This document shows positions 1 to 7,308 of a stretch of DNA of 64,000 nt, piece by piece. Position numbers and translations under genes: made by a program. How positions within the stretch are numbered: position 1 is the first letter of the stretch; each line of letters opens with the position of its first letter. This DNA is from Cytophagaceae bacterium SCN 52-12 (GTDB lineage: Bacteria > Bacteroidota > Bacteroidia > Cytophagales > Spirosomataceae). Where the stretch lies: the NCBI GenBank assembly GCA_001724175.1, contig MEDT01000042.1, forward strand, positions 22,605-86,604. Reading direction: 5' to 3'. The notes under the pieces were generated by a model that ran no database searches, was not told where the DNA came from, and saw only the letters and a list, made by a program, of their open reading frames with translations.

Positions 1-302
1 GCAACCCGACCAACGACAAATTCTACTATCACATCGGGCTCTATGGCGGATACGACAAGCCGACCGTCAACAATACCCGGATCGTCAAAATCAAATTCGG
101 GGACGACCTCGCCAGGGTAACGGAAGGCCATACGCCCGAAGTGCACCTTTTTGCAGACGTGCTTAAGTTTTTTGACGGACCCGCCACAAATCTGAGTATC
201 GCAGAGTACCCGGGTATTATGGCCGCCGAGGTGCACAGGCCTTACACGCAGAAAATCGCAGATAACTATAAGCAAATGTTCTCCTACGATCACATCCATT
301 AG
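1..302 (+). CDS. MbnP-like protein, C-terminal part (5' end outside window)
   Basis: The frame is open from base 3 to a TAG stop at 300-302, giving the last 99 residues. The peptide contains VHLFADVLKFFDG and ends in YKQMFSYDHIH. This resembles the C-terminal part of MbnP-family proteins: a beta strand, then a D-x-x-K-x-F-D-G segment and a C-terminal helix. The full-length paralogue at 2526-3326 has the equivalent VNLDVAKVLEGID. MbnP proteins are secreted copper-binding proteins whose site depends on a tryptophan oxidised to kynurenine by the partner MbnH. That region is not in the window, so it cannot be checked here. The next gene, an MbnH-like diheme protein, starts five bases downstream, so the two are almost certainly co-transcribed. 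Family assignment rests on similarity to the second copy and on context. Confidence 0.65.
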   Translation, partial: NPTNDKFYYHIGLYGGYDKPTVNNTRIVKIKFGDDLARVTEGHTPEVHLFADVLKFFDGPATNLSIAEYPGIMAAEVHRPYTQKIADNYKQMFSYDHIH

Positions 303-306
303 CTTT

Positions 307-1446
307 ATGATGTCCGCTGAAAAGAAATATGCCGTTTCCGGGCTTCTTGCGTTATGGCTGCTCACGGTCGTCGCCGTATCATGCGGGAAGAAGAACGACG
401 ACCCTGAACCCGAACCGGGCGGTCCTACGCCCTACAATTGGGTCAAGCCTGTCCATTTCCCCGATCCGGTGTACGATTTTTCAAAGAATCCGCTTACGAA
501 TGAAGGCATCAGACTGGGCATGTTCCTTTTCTACGACGGGATTATGTCGCGCACAAACGAGATAGGCTGCGGCACCTGTCACCAGCAGCAGGCGGCTTTT
601 ACGCACCACGGTCATGAGCTCAGCCACGGAGTAGACGACCTGATCGGTACCAGGAACTCGCTTGCGGTACAGAACATGGCCTGGAGCCCGCGCTTTTTCT
701 GGGACGGTGGCGTTCACGATCTTGATTTCTCACCGCTTAACGCCATAGAGAACCCGGTCGAGCTCGACGAGTCGGTGCCATCCATTATCGAAAAGCTAAA
801 GGCCGGGCCCCGGCCCGGGGCAAAAATGCCGGTCGACTACCCGCAGCTTTTCAGGGAAGCTTTCGGCACGGAAGAGATCACGACCGGGCGCACGATGCGT
901 GCGCTGTCGCAGTTCATGCTCACAATGGTTTCGGCTACCTCCAAGTACGACTTCTACCTGATGGGAGACCAATCGGCCCTGAATACGCAGGAAAAAGAGG
1001 GAATGCTTCTATTTGAAAAAAACTGCTCTTCCTGCCACGCAGGGGTGCTCCTCACGGATCACTCTTTCCGGAACAACGGCCTGGTCCCGATGCGCATCAA
1101 TGACAGGGGGCATTCCGAGATCACGGGCGACAAAGCCGACAGGTACAAATTCAAAGTTCCCAGCCTCAGAAACGTCGGCGTCACTTTGCCTTATATGCAC
1201 GACGGGCGCTACCACTCCCTGGAAGAAGTATTGAGCCACTACAGCGACTCCGTCCGGCTTTTCATGAAGTCCGGCTCCGAAGCGGTCGAAACGCTCGACC
1301 CGCTTCTGGCCAATCCCGAAAAGCCCGGGATACCGCTTACAAAAAGCGAGCAGCAGGCTATTATCGCCTTCCTGCATACGCTGACCGACGAAATATTCCT
1401 GAAAGATCCGAAGCTCGCCGACCCGGGGATAGGGAATGCGCTGTGA
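307..1446 (+). CDS. MbnH-like diheme cytochrome c peroxidase family lipoprotein (copy 1)
   Basis: 379 residues with two CxxCH c-type heme sites: CGTCH at 88-92 and CSSCH at 240-244. The N-terminus has a hydrophobic stretch ending in VAVSC, so Cys26 is a probable lipidation site and the protein would sit in the periplasm on a membrane. Two in-frame ATGs (307 and 310) are equally possible starts. The family includes bacterial diheme peroxidases, MauG and MbnH. Because the gene directly follows an MbnP-like gene, the MbnH role (forming the high-valent diheme state that converts a Trp of MbnP to kynurenine) is the best inference. A plain hydrogen peroxide-scavenging peroxidase is the alternative. 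Conserved segments such as NSLAVQNMAW, FFWDGG and MHDGRYHSLEEVL fit the family. Length is normal. Confidence 0.85.
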   Translation: MMSAEKKYAVSGLLALWLLTVVAVSCGKKNDDPEPEPGGPTPYNWVKPVHFPDPVYDFSKNPLTNEGIRLGMFLFYDGIMSRTNEIGCGTCHQQQAAFTHHGHELSHGVDDLIGTRNSLAVQNMAWSPRFFWDGGVHDLDFSPLNAIENPVELDESVPSIIEKLKAGPRPGAKMPVDYPQLFREAFGTEEITTGRTMRALSQFMLTMVSATSKYDFYLMGDQSALNTQEKEGMLLFEKNCSSCHAGVLLTDHSFRNNGLVPMRINDRGHSEITGDKADRYKFKVPSLRNVGVTLPYMHDGRYHSLEEVLSHYSDSVRLFMKSGSEAVETLDPLLANPEKPGIPLTKSEQQAIIAFLHTLTDEIFLKDPKLADPGIGNAL

Positions 1447-1488
1447 GGAGAGGAGGAAGGGGTGAGAGGGAGAAGGATGAAGAAGGGA

Positions 1489-1550
1489 CACATCATCACA
1501 TCATCACATCATCACATCATCACATTATCTAATTGTCTAATTGTCTAATC
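1489..1550 (+). repeat. 8-bp-period tandem repeats just before a start codon
   Basis: Four copies of CACATCAT run from 1489 to 1520, with a fifth partial copy. They are followed by two and a half copies of TCTAATTG (1528-1550). The second array ends on the base before the ATG at 1551. Both arrays have an 8-bp period. A related degenerate array lies at 28004-28043, also just before a start codon. Confidence 0.8.
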
Positions 1551-2459
1551 ATGAAAAAGATATTTATTCCATTCATACTTTTTACGCTCGCCTCACTGAG
1601 GGGATTTGCCTGCGACGTATGCGGCTGCGCAAACAGCGGCTCCTATTTCGGGCTGATGCCGCAGTCGCACAAATCGATTATAGGCGTAAGGTACAACTAC
1701 CTTTATTTCGATACGCATCCCGACAGCAAGCTGCTGGCAACAAAGGAAACTTTCAACGTAGCAGAGCTTTACGGCAGATTTTTCCCGTTCAAAAGGGTAC
1801 AGGTAATGGCTTTTGTTCCGTATCGGTTCGATGAGCAGGTGACGTCTGCCATCACCAAGAAGAACTCCGGCCCGGGCGATATCACGGCGCTGGCCAGCTA
1901 CAGTATTTTCAACGGCCTCATGGACGGTGAAAGCAGCTCCGATTTCACACATTCTTTCCTCGCAGGCGGAGGCGTCAAGCTGCCTACCGGCAAATTCAGG
2001 TACAACGAAAACGACCCGTTGCAGGTAGCAAATGCAAATTTCCAGCTGGGAACAGGGAGCGTAGATTTTATTTTAAACGCTTTTTACACGCTCAACTGGA
2101 AAAAATGGGGCCTATCGACCAACATTTCCCGGAAATTCAACACTAAAAACGCTGAAGGCTACCGGTTCGGAAATCAGCTGTATGGCTCTGCCGATCTTTT
2201 CCACACCATCAGCCTGGGCAGGCTGAGCCTGATGCCCGGCATCGGTATCTACGGAGAATACTCGGCACATGGCAGGCAAAACGATGTGATACTGGATATT
2301 ACCGGCGGGACAATCATAAACGGAAGCGCAGGCCTTACGCTCTTTGCCGAAAAATGGATGTTGGGTATAACCGCTCAAAAGCCCGTTCACCAGAAAAGTG
2401 CTTCGGGCCATGTTTTCCTCAGGGACCGGCTCCAGGTACAGCTCGGCTTTCTGTTCTGA
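1551..2459 (+). CDS. outer-membrane beta-barrel protein with N-terminal CxxCxC motif
   Basis: 302 residues from the ATG at 1551. An upstream in-frame ATG at 1533 would add six residues but lies inside the tandem repeat. A classical signal peptide (KKIFIPFILFTLASLRGFA) is followed immediately by CDVCGCANSGSYFG, placing a CxxCxC cluster near the mature N-terminus. The rest is rich in alternating hydrophobic and aromatic strands (VRYNYLYF, VMAFVPYRF, GLSTNISRKF, LMPGIGIYGEY) and ends in VQLGFLF, typical of an outer-membrane barrel. It lies between two MbnP/MbnH pairs in the same direction. A role in copper handling or passage is inferred from the thiol cluster and neighbours. I know of no characterised function for the family. 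Confidence 0.7.
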   Translation: MKKIFIPFILFTLASLRGFACDVCGCANSGSYFGLMPQSHKSIIGVRYNYLYFDTHPDSKLLATKETFNVAELYGRFFPFKRVQVMAFVPYRFDEQVTSAITKKNSGPGDITALASYSIFNGLMDGESSSDFTHSFLAGGGVKLPTGKFRYNENDPLQVANANFQLGTGSVDFILNAFYTLNWKKWGLSTNISRKFNTKNAEGYRFGNQLYGSADLFHTISLGRLSLMPGIGIYGEYSAHGRQNDVILDITGGTIINGSAGLTLFAEKWMLGITAQKPVHQKSASGHVFLRDRLQVQLGFLF

Positions 2460-2525
2460 TTCGCCTGAAGCGTCTCCCTATTTATTTTCTTTTACTCGCA
2501 GCTAACTGCTAAAACCTTTATACAT

Positions 2526-3326
2526 ATGAAAGCAATCCTGCTTCCAGTCATTTTCCTTACCGGAATATGCGCTTGTTTTATTTCCTGTACAAAAGAGGAG
2601 ATAGTAGAACAAGTTGTTGTTGCACCCTCGGAAGCCACGCTGGTGCTTGATGCCCGTGTAGGCAACGAAGATTTTTCGCTGAACAGGGACTTCACCATTG
2701 GCGGAATTACCTATAATTTCGAAAAGCTGCGCTATTGGATCAGCAATATCGTACTGGTCAACGAAAACGGGACCGAATATGCTGTGCCGGATTCTTATTT
2801 CCTGATGGAAGAAGTGGGAAACCTGGATCTGACAGGCACCATATCCGACAGGAATATCGTGTACCCGGCCAATAAGCGCGAGGAAGTGGTGCTCGCCAAA
2901 ATCCCGGAAGGGAACTATAACACCCTACGCTTTTCAGTAGGCGTCGATCAGAAGCATAATGACAATCTCAGCCTCCAGCCGGGTGAGCTGTCTATCTCGA
3001 ATGGCATGAGCAATATTTCCTGGATGTGGCATACCAGCTATATCTTCAGCTCGATCGGTGGAAAAGCCGGGGCAAACGCTAAAAAATTTGTAGCTGAAAC
3101 AGGTTTGAACGATAATTACAAAACCGTGACGGTTGCTCTTTCCTCTCCCCTTAAAGCTGAGGCCGGCGCTTCGCCCAGGGTGATTGTCAACCTGGACGTT
3201 GCTAAAGTACTGGAAGGTATCGACCCGGTAACCAATCCCACCATCGGGGCGGGTCAGCCGGAAGCGATGAAGACCATCGCCGATAATTTTTCACAAAAAG
3301 CTTTCGGCTTCGCTTCGGTACAATAA
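2526..3326 (+). CDS. MbnP-like lipoprotein (complete copy)
   Basis: 266 residues. The signal peptide ends in CFISC, so a lipoprotein lipidated near Cys21 is expected. The body matches the MbnP layout: an early strand LVLDARVGNEDFSL, a G-I-T-Y-N-F-E-K-L-R-Y-W-I-S segment, a central SNISWMWHTSYIF (Trp166 and Trp168), and a C-terminal VIVNLDVAKVLEGI. In the characterised family a tryptophan becomes kynurenine and supports copper binding, after oxidation by the diheme partner. Trp166 and Trp168 are obvious candidates, but which one corresponds is not provable here. The MbnH-like partner starts nine bases downstream. Together with the partial gene at 1-302 this gives two MbnP/MbnH pairs in 4.4 kb. 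Confidence 0.75.
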   Translation: MKAILLPVIFLTGICACFISCTKEEIVEQVVVAPSEATLVLDARVGNEDFSLNRDFTIGGITYNFEKLRYWISNIVLVNENGTEYAVPDSYFLMEEVGNLDLTGTISDRNIVYPANKREEVVLAKIPEGNYNTLRFSVGVDQKHNDNLSLQPGELSISNGMSNISWMWHTSYIFSSIGGKAGANAKKFVAETGLNDNYKTVTVALSSPLKAEAGASPRVIVNLDVAKVLEGIDPVTNPTIGAGQPEAMKTIADNFSQKAFGFASVQ

Positions 3327-3335
3327 AGGGCGGCT

Positions 3336-4394
3336 TTGAAGTTGGCAGGGATAAAAAATACAGCGCGGGCCGCAGGGCTGGCATTATGGCTGGCTGCCTG
3401 CAACGCCGGGAAAACGGATATCCCGCCGGCAGAAACGCCGCTGGTACGTATTCCTGCCAACTTCCCTTCCCCCCGGCTCAACGCCGACAATCCCCTGACC
3501 CCGGAGGGCGTGGCCCTGGGCAGGCAGCTCTTTTACGACAAACGGCTTTCCGGGAACAACCGTATAGCTTGTGCCTCCTGCCACGACCCGGCAAAATCGT
3601 TTAGCGACGGCGTAGCTTTAACGAGCGCGGGTGTAACCGGAACACCCCTGCTCAGGCATTCCCCCGCTCTTATTAACCTTGCCTGGGCCAATACGGGTCT
3701 CTTTTGGGACGGCGGCTCCACCAATCTCGAATCCCAGGCGCTGGCGCCGCTCAGAGCCGAAGACGAAATGCACCAGGACCTGGTAGAACTGGTGGAAGAG
3801 CTAAGCGCTGTACCGGATTATGTCTCCGGGTTCAGGAAGGCCTTCAATGATGATATCCGTCCCGGCTATGTGATGATGGCATTAGCGCAGTTTCAAAGGA
3901 CACTCGTATCTGCGGATTCACGTTACGACAAATTTGTCAGAAGAGAGGACGATGAAGACCTGTCTCCTATGGAGAAAGAAGGACTTCTTTTAGTCCGGCA
4001 GAAATGTCAGTCCTGCCACAGCACCGACCTGTTCACCGATTTTTTGTATCATAACAACGGCCTTGATCCGGTATTCCCGGCTGAGTCTTATGACGGGTTA
4101 TATACGGGCCGCTACAGGATAACCTACGACAGGCAAGACATGGGAGCCTACAAAACCCCGACGCTAAGAAACCTGAAATTCACCGCCCCGTTTATGCATG
4201 ACGGAAGGTTTTCGACACTAAAACAGGTAATAGACCACTATTCGGAGGGGGTCAGGTCTTCCGAAACGCTTTCACCTTTCATACCTGAAAACGGGTTCCG
4301 GTTTAGCGAAAGAGAGAAAGAAGCGGTTCTTGCCTTCCTGGAAACCCTTACGGATGCAGCTTATACCGTAAACCCCGGTTTTACCGCACCATAA
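3336..4394 (+). CDS. MbnH-like diheme cytochrome c peroxidase family lipoprotein (copy 2, TTG start)
   Basis: 352 residues with heme-binding CASCH at 79-83 and CQSCH at 224-228. The signal peptide ends in LWLAAC, a good lipobox. No ATG lies upstream of the signal peptide in frame. The only candidates are TTG at 3336 and TTG at 3342. I chose 3336 because an AAAGGG purine run ends about five bases before it. It is preceded by the complete MbnP-like gene and is probably co-transcribed with it. Shared blocks with copy 1 (LFWDGGSTNLE versus FFWDGGVHDLD, FMHDGRFSTL versus YMHDGRYHSL) show the two are paralogues. The inferred role is oxidative maturation of the neighbouring MbnP. A general diheme peroxidase remains possible. 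Confidence 0.82.
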   Translation: MKLAGIKNTARAAGLALWLAACNAGKTDIPPAETPLVRIPANFPSPRLNADNPLTPEGVALGRQLFYDKRLSGNNRIACASCHDPAKSFSDGVALTSAGVTGTPLLRHSPALINLAWANTGLFWDGGSTNLESQALAPLRAEDEMHQDLVELVEELSAVPDYVSGFRKAFNDDIRPGYVMMALAQFQRTLVSADSRYDKFVRREDDEDLSPMEKEGLLLVRQKCQSCHSTDLFTDFLYHNNGLDPVFPAESYDGLYTGRYRITYDRQDMGAYKTPTLRNLKFTAPFMHDGRFSTLKQVIDHYSEGVRSSETLSPFIPENGFRFSEREKEAVLAFLETLTDAAYTVNPGFTAP

Positions 4395-4458
4395 CGAATC
4401 ACGCAGGTTATCCGCATCAAATTGTCTGAGAGAATAGCACCCATGTAAGGTAAATCCG

Positions 4459-4466
4459 TAATTTTG
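4459..4466 (+). promoter_or_regulatory. Bacteroidota -7 box TAATTTTG
   Basis: A perfect TAnnTTTG match. No TTTG -33 box is seen at the usual 19-21 bp spacing. Transcription would start near 4472, which puts the GTG at 4466 inside the promoter and favours the ATG at 4505 for the next gene. Confidence 0.45.
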
Positions 4467-4504
4467 TGGCGTTTTTATTTAGGCACGTAAGAGATCCTGA
4501 TGAT

Positions 4505-4834
4505 ATGAGAACTTCCGATCAAGCTACAGAGTCCTGGCTTCAGCGTTTGAAGGAAAAATGGTCCCTTTCCAGCTATTGGCAGGTAGTAGCGGTGTTGGTA
4601 GTATTTTCGCTGGCAGGCTCATCGGTAGTGGCGCTGCGTAAATGGCTGTTTGAAATTCTTGCCTATACTGACCAGACGCCCATGTGGCTGAAAGTCATTA
4701 CTTATCTCGCCTTCGTATTTCCGGCTTACCAGGTTCTGCTGTTGTTCTATGGGTTCATCCTGGGCCAGTTTCATTTTTTCTGGTCGAAGGAAAAGCGCAT
4801 GATCCAGTGGGTAGCAAAGAAGGTTTCAAGGTAG
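4505..4834 (+). CDS. small membrane protein, DUF6787-like
   Basis: 109 residues from ATG 4505. An upstream GTG at 4466 is in frame but overlaps the predicted -7 box. It has a short charged N-terminus (WLQRLKEKW) and two hydrophobic segments: roughly residues 24-42 (VVAVLVVFSLAGSSVVAL) and 63-85 (VITYLAFVFPAYQVLLLFYG). It ends with GQFHFFWSKEKRMI and a basic tail. The W-x-V start, the GS in helix 1 and the closing GQF-x-FF-x-x-x-EK pattern match small Bacteroidota proteins annotated as DUF6787, whose function is unknown. The gene stands alone between the MbnP/MbnH cluster and the convergent ferredoxin operon. Confidence 0.65.
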   Translation: MRTSDQATESWLQRLKEKWSLSSYWQVVAVLVVFSLAGSSVVALRKWLFEILAYTDQTPMWLKVITYLAFVFPAYQVLLLFYGFILGQFHFFWSKEKRMIQWVAKKVSR

Positions 4835-4876
4835 AGATCAGTCTTTCACCGCCCAAAGCCGCTATGACCGGCAGGC

Positions 4877-5221
4877 TCAGTAGTGATCGGCTCCCAGCAG
4901 CTCCAGGGAAATTCCCTGCAGATACCTACCGGGCATCAGCTGGCAAGAAAGCCTGCTCCGGGGTGTCGCGTCGGGAATGACATCCAGCGTTTCCAGCTCC
5001 TGCCACCCGGGTTCGGGCAGCCGGTCCAGCCCGTCGACAATCTTACAATGGCAGTCGGCGCATAATCCCATTCCTCCGCAGGTCGCACGCATTTTATAGC
5101 TGAAAGTTTTCAGCACTTCCATCAGGTTATACTCCGCATCCCCGGGGATTTCTATATTCCGGACATTCCCGCTCCGGTCTTTGATGGTCAGCCTAACCGG
5201 CTCAGAATCCGTGAACGCCAT
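4877..5221 (-). CDS. [2Fe-2S] ferredoxin, adrenodoxin/plant type
   Basis: 114 residues. The four cluster ligands are readable: Cys48, Cys54 and Cys57 in CGGMGLCADC, plus Cys93 in RLSCQLMPG. The spacing is C-x5-C-x2-C then a distant Cys, as in adrenodoxin-type ferredoxins. An extra Cys59 follows the third ligand. It would carry single electrons in the cytoplasm. Its start overlaps the end of the upstream reductase gene by 20 bp, which suggests translational coupling and a matched reductase-ferredoxin pair. The electron acceptor is not identifiable from the window. The nearby secreted phosphoesterases are not obvious clients. Confidence 0.88.
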   Translation of the reverse strand: MAFTDSEPVRLTIKDRSGNVRNIEIPGDAEYNLMEVLKTFSYKMRATCGGMGLCADCHCKIVDGLDRLPEPGWQELETLDVIPDATPRSRLSCQLMPGRYLQGISLELLGADHY

Positions 5222-6215
5222 AAACCGTGGTATATTTAAAAGTCCTTTTCTTATCGGGGTATACGATATGGAAGGCGCTTTGCGCCATCAGAGCCGCTTC
5301 GTGGAAGCCGCATAATATCAGCTTCAGCTTGCCGGGATAGGTATTGATATCGCCGATAGCAAAAATACCGGGTACATTGGTAGCATAATCGAAAGTGTTT
5401 ACCTCTATCGCCGCATGATGCAGGTTGAGCCCCCATTCTGCAATCGGGCCGAGCCTGGGCGTCAGCCCGAAAAGCGGAATAAAGAAGTCGGCCTTAATGC
5501 CGCCGGCCGAGCCGTCGGCATGCTCCAGCCGCACAGCCTCGAGGTGATCCTCTCCTACAAGACCGGTCACATTGGTCCGGAGCAGCAGGTCTATTTTTCC
5601 TTCACCAGCCAGGTCGAACACCTTCCCGGCCGAATCGGGAGCTCCCCTGAAAGAATCGGAACGGTGAACCAGCGTTACCCTTTCGGCGATACCGCTGAGA
5701 AAGAGCGTCCAGTCAAGAGCAGAGTCGCCGCCGCCCGCGATCACGACGTGCCTGTCGCGGTAGATCTCCGTATTCCTGATGAAATAATTAACTCCCCTTC
5801 CTTCAAACCGCGCCAGGTTTTTCAGCTCCGGCTTCCGGGGTTCGAAGCACCCGAGACCGCCCGCTATAACGATAACCCTGGCTTCTACAATGGAATTTTC
5901 GCTCGTCCTGATGAGGAATTCACCGGTTTCCAGCTTGATCACTTCCTCTACCTTTTCACCAAGCGTAAAGGTCGGCCTGAAAGGAGCTATTTGTTCCTTC
6001 AGGTTTTCGATCAGCTCCTGGGCATTGATAGCCGGGAAGCCCGGGATGTCGTAAATAGGCTTCTGCGGATAAATTTCAGACAGCTGGCCACCCACCTGCG
6101 GCAGCACGTCGATCAGGTGGCAGCGCATTTTCAGCAGCCCTGCTTCAAAAACAGCGAACAGCCCTACCGGACCTGCTCCTATAATGCATACATCTGTGAT
6201 TACTTTATTTTCCAT
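5202..6215 (-). CDS. ferredoxin/flavodoxin--NADP(+) reductase, thioredoxin-reductase-like type
   Basis: 337 residues from the ATG at 6215. A farther upstream start at 6254 would add an unlikely 13-residue leader. The FAD-binding motif GAGPVGLFAVFEAG lies near the N-terminus, VGGQLSEIYPQ follows, the NADPH-binding motif GGGDSALDW is mid-protein, and the FAD-contact motif GIFAIGDINTYPGK is near the C-terminus. The redox-active CxxC of true thioredoxin reductases is absent, which is typical of the YumC-like ferredoxin-NADP reductases. The downstream ferredoxin overlaps it by 20 bp, supporting the assignment. It transfers electrons between NADPH and ferredoxin in the cytoplasm. A perfect 14-bp palindrome lies about 50 bp upstream. 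Confidence 0.88.
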   Translation of the reverse strand: MENKVITDVCIIGAGPVGLFAVFEAGLLKMRCHLIDVLPQVGGQLSEIYPQKPIYDIPGFPAINAQELIENLKEQIAPFRPTFTLGEKVEEVIKLETGEFLIRTSENSIVEARVIVIAGGLGCFEPRKPELKNLARFEGRGVNYFIRNTEIYRDRHVVIAGGGDSALDWTLFLSGIAERVTLVHRSDSFRGAPDSAGKVFDLAGEGKIDLLLRTNVTGLVGEDHLEAVRLEHADGSAGGIKADFFIPLFGLTPRLGPIAEWGLNLHHAAIEVNTFDYATNVPGIFAIGDINTYPGKLKLILCGFHEAALMAQSAFHIVYPDKKRTFKYTTVYGVHGF

Positions 6216-6263
6216 TTCCTTATCGTTTTGATGCGAATTTGGGACGGAAAACAAAGGTTATCA

Positions 6264-6277
6264 AACGATTAATCGTT
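6264..6277. promoter_or_regulatory. 14-bp perfect palindrome upstream of the reductase/ferredoxin operon
   Basis: AACGATT followed directly by AATCGTT, in the 125-bp gap between the reductase start (6215) and the end of the preceding minus-strand gene. The size and position suit a dimeric regulator, but no regulator is identifiable. Confidence 0.35.
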
Positions 6278-6340
6278 ATATCCCATTACTTTTGGTTATG
6301 GAGCCCGGATAGAAGTATCGGGAAGCAGCGCCTTCAGCCA

Positions 6341-7282
6341 TCACGGTTCCAGGGAGATGGCCAGCTCCTGCCTTCGTGTGCCCGGGGAAGATACAAGGAT
6401 GGAGCCCGCCGTCAGCGTTATCTCCCGCCATTCATGCGGGTTCCTGGCAAATGCTGCGGTCTGAACCTGCACGAGCTTCTGCTGCGGCCCCAGGTGGCGC
6501 ACCAGGTTTTCATGATTATGGCCCGACAGGATCAGTTTCAGGGAAGGGTGGCCCGACAAAATATCATAGAGCTCGCTGCCCGCCGTGTCCTTCCCGAAGG
6601 GGATATGCATCAAGACGATTTCTACGTCGTCTTTCGATTCGTTCAGCTGCTCTTTCAGCCACTCCAGCTGGATCCGGTCGAGATAGGGCGGCTTGCCTTT
6701 TTCATATTCTCCCGCGGAGTTATACCCGTTATCGAGAAAGATAAGCCTGTATTGTGTTCCCCCGGCTGTCAATAACCTGCTGTAATAAGTCCCCTCACCA
6801 AAGGCCTGGGCAGAGCGGATCCAGGCGGCCCGCGCTTTACCCGCAATCCGCTGGGATGAAGTCATCCGCTCCCCGTCCCACCCGTACGCAGCAATGTCAT
6901 GATTGCCCAGGTTCAGAAAAACCGGTATCGGGTAGCTGTTGATAAGCCGGGCAAATCTTTCGATCTGGTAAACCTGTTCCTCGCCAGTCGCAGTTGCCGC
7001 CCCGTAAAAATCTATCATATCTCCTGTAATTGCCGCAAAACGGGTACTTTTTGAGGTCGACAGGGAGTCCAGCATCTTCTTCAGCGGGCCGATGCCGTTC
7101 CCGTAATGCTTTCTCAGCCGGATTATATCGGGATGGCAGTGCTCGAGTCCGAAAATAAGATGCGTATCGGTGATATGCACAAATGACACCGTGTCGGATT
7201 GGGCAGAAGCGGGCCGCGGAAACGATATCGTAAAAAGACCGCAAGCCAATGCGGACAGGCGGAGGAGCCGGGAAAAATTCAT
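6341..7282 (-). CDS. secreted calcineurin-like metallophosphoesterase
   Basis: 313 residues with a signal peptide ending around RPASAQ. Metal-binding motifs of the calcineurin-like fold are present in order: HITDTH near residue 36 (D-x-H), GDMID near 86, GNHD near 125, a lone His in MHIPFG, and GHNH near 250. All expected metal ligands are in place. The protein should be a periplasmic or secreted phosphoesterase with a two-metal centre. The substrate is unknown. It lies 26 bp downstream of another secreted metallophosphoesterase on the same strand, so the pair may be an operon for phosphate release. Sphingomyelinase-like or acid-phosphatase-like activities are possible alternatives. Confidence 0.85.
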   Translation of the reverse strand: MNFSRLLRLSALACGLFTISFPRPASAQSDTVSFVHITDTHLIFGLEHCHPDIIRLRKHYGNGIGPLKKMLDSLSTSKSTRFAAITGDMIDFYGAATATGEEQVYQIERFARLINSYPIPVFLNLGNHDIAAYGWDGERMTSSQRIAGKARAAWIRSAQAFGEGTYYSRLLTAGGTQYRLIFLDNGYNSAGEYEKGKPPYLDRIQLEWLKEQLNESKDDVEIVLMHIPFGKDTAGSELYDILSGHPSLKLILSGHNHENLVRHLGPQQKLVQVQTAAFARNPHEWREITLTAGSILVSSPGTRRQELAISLEP

Positions 7283-7308
7283 AAGTTGTAAAAGGGTTTG
7301 TTTTTAAT

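Noticed and set aside
5415-6272. 285-codon plus-strand open frame opposite the ferredoxin reductase
   Set aside because: The minus strand encodes both dinucleotide-binding motifs of the reductase. The plus frame shows no domain.
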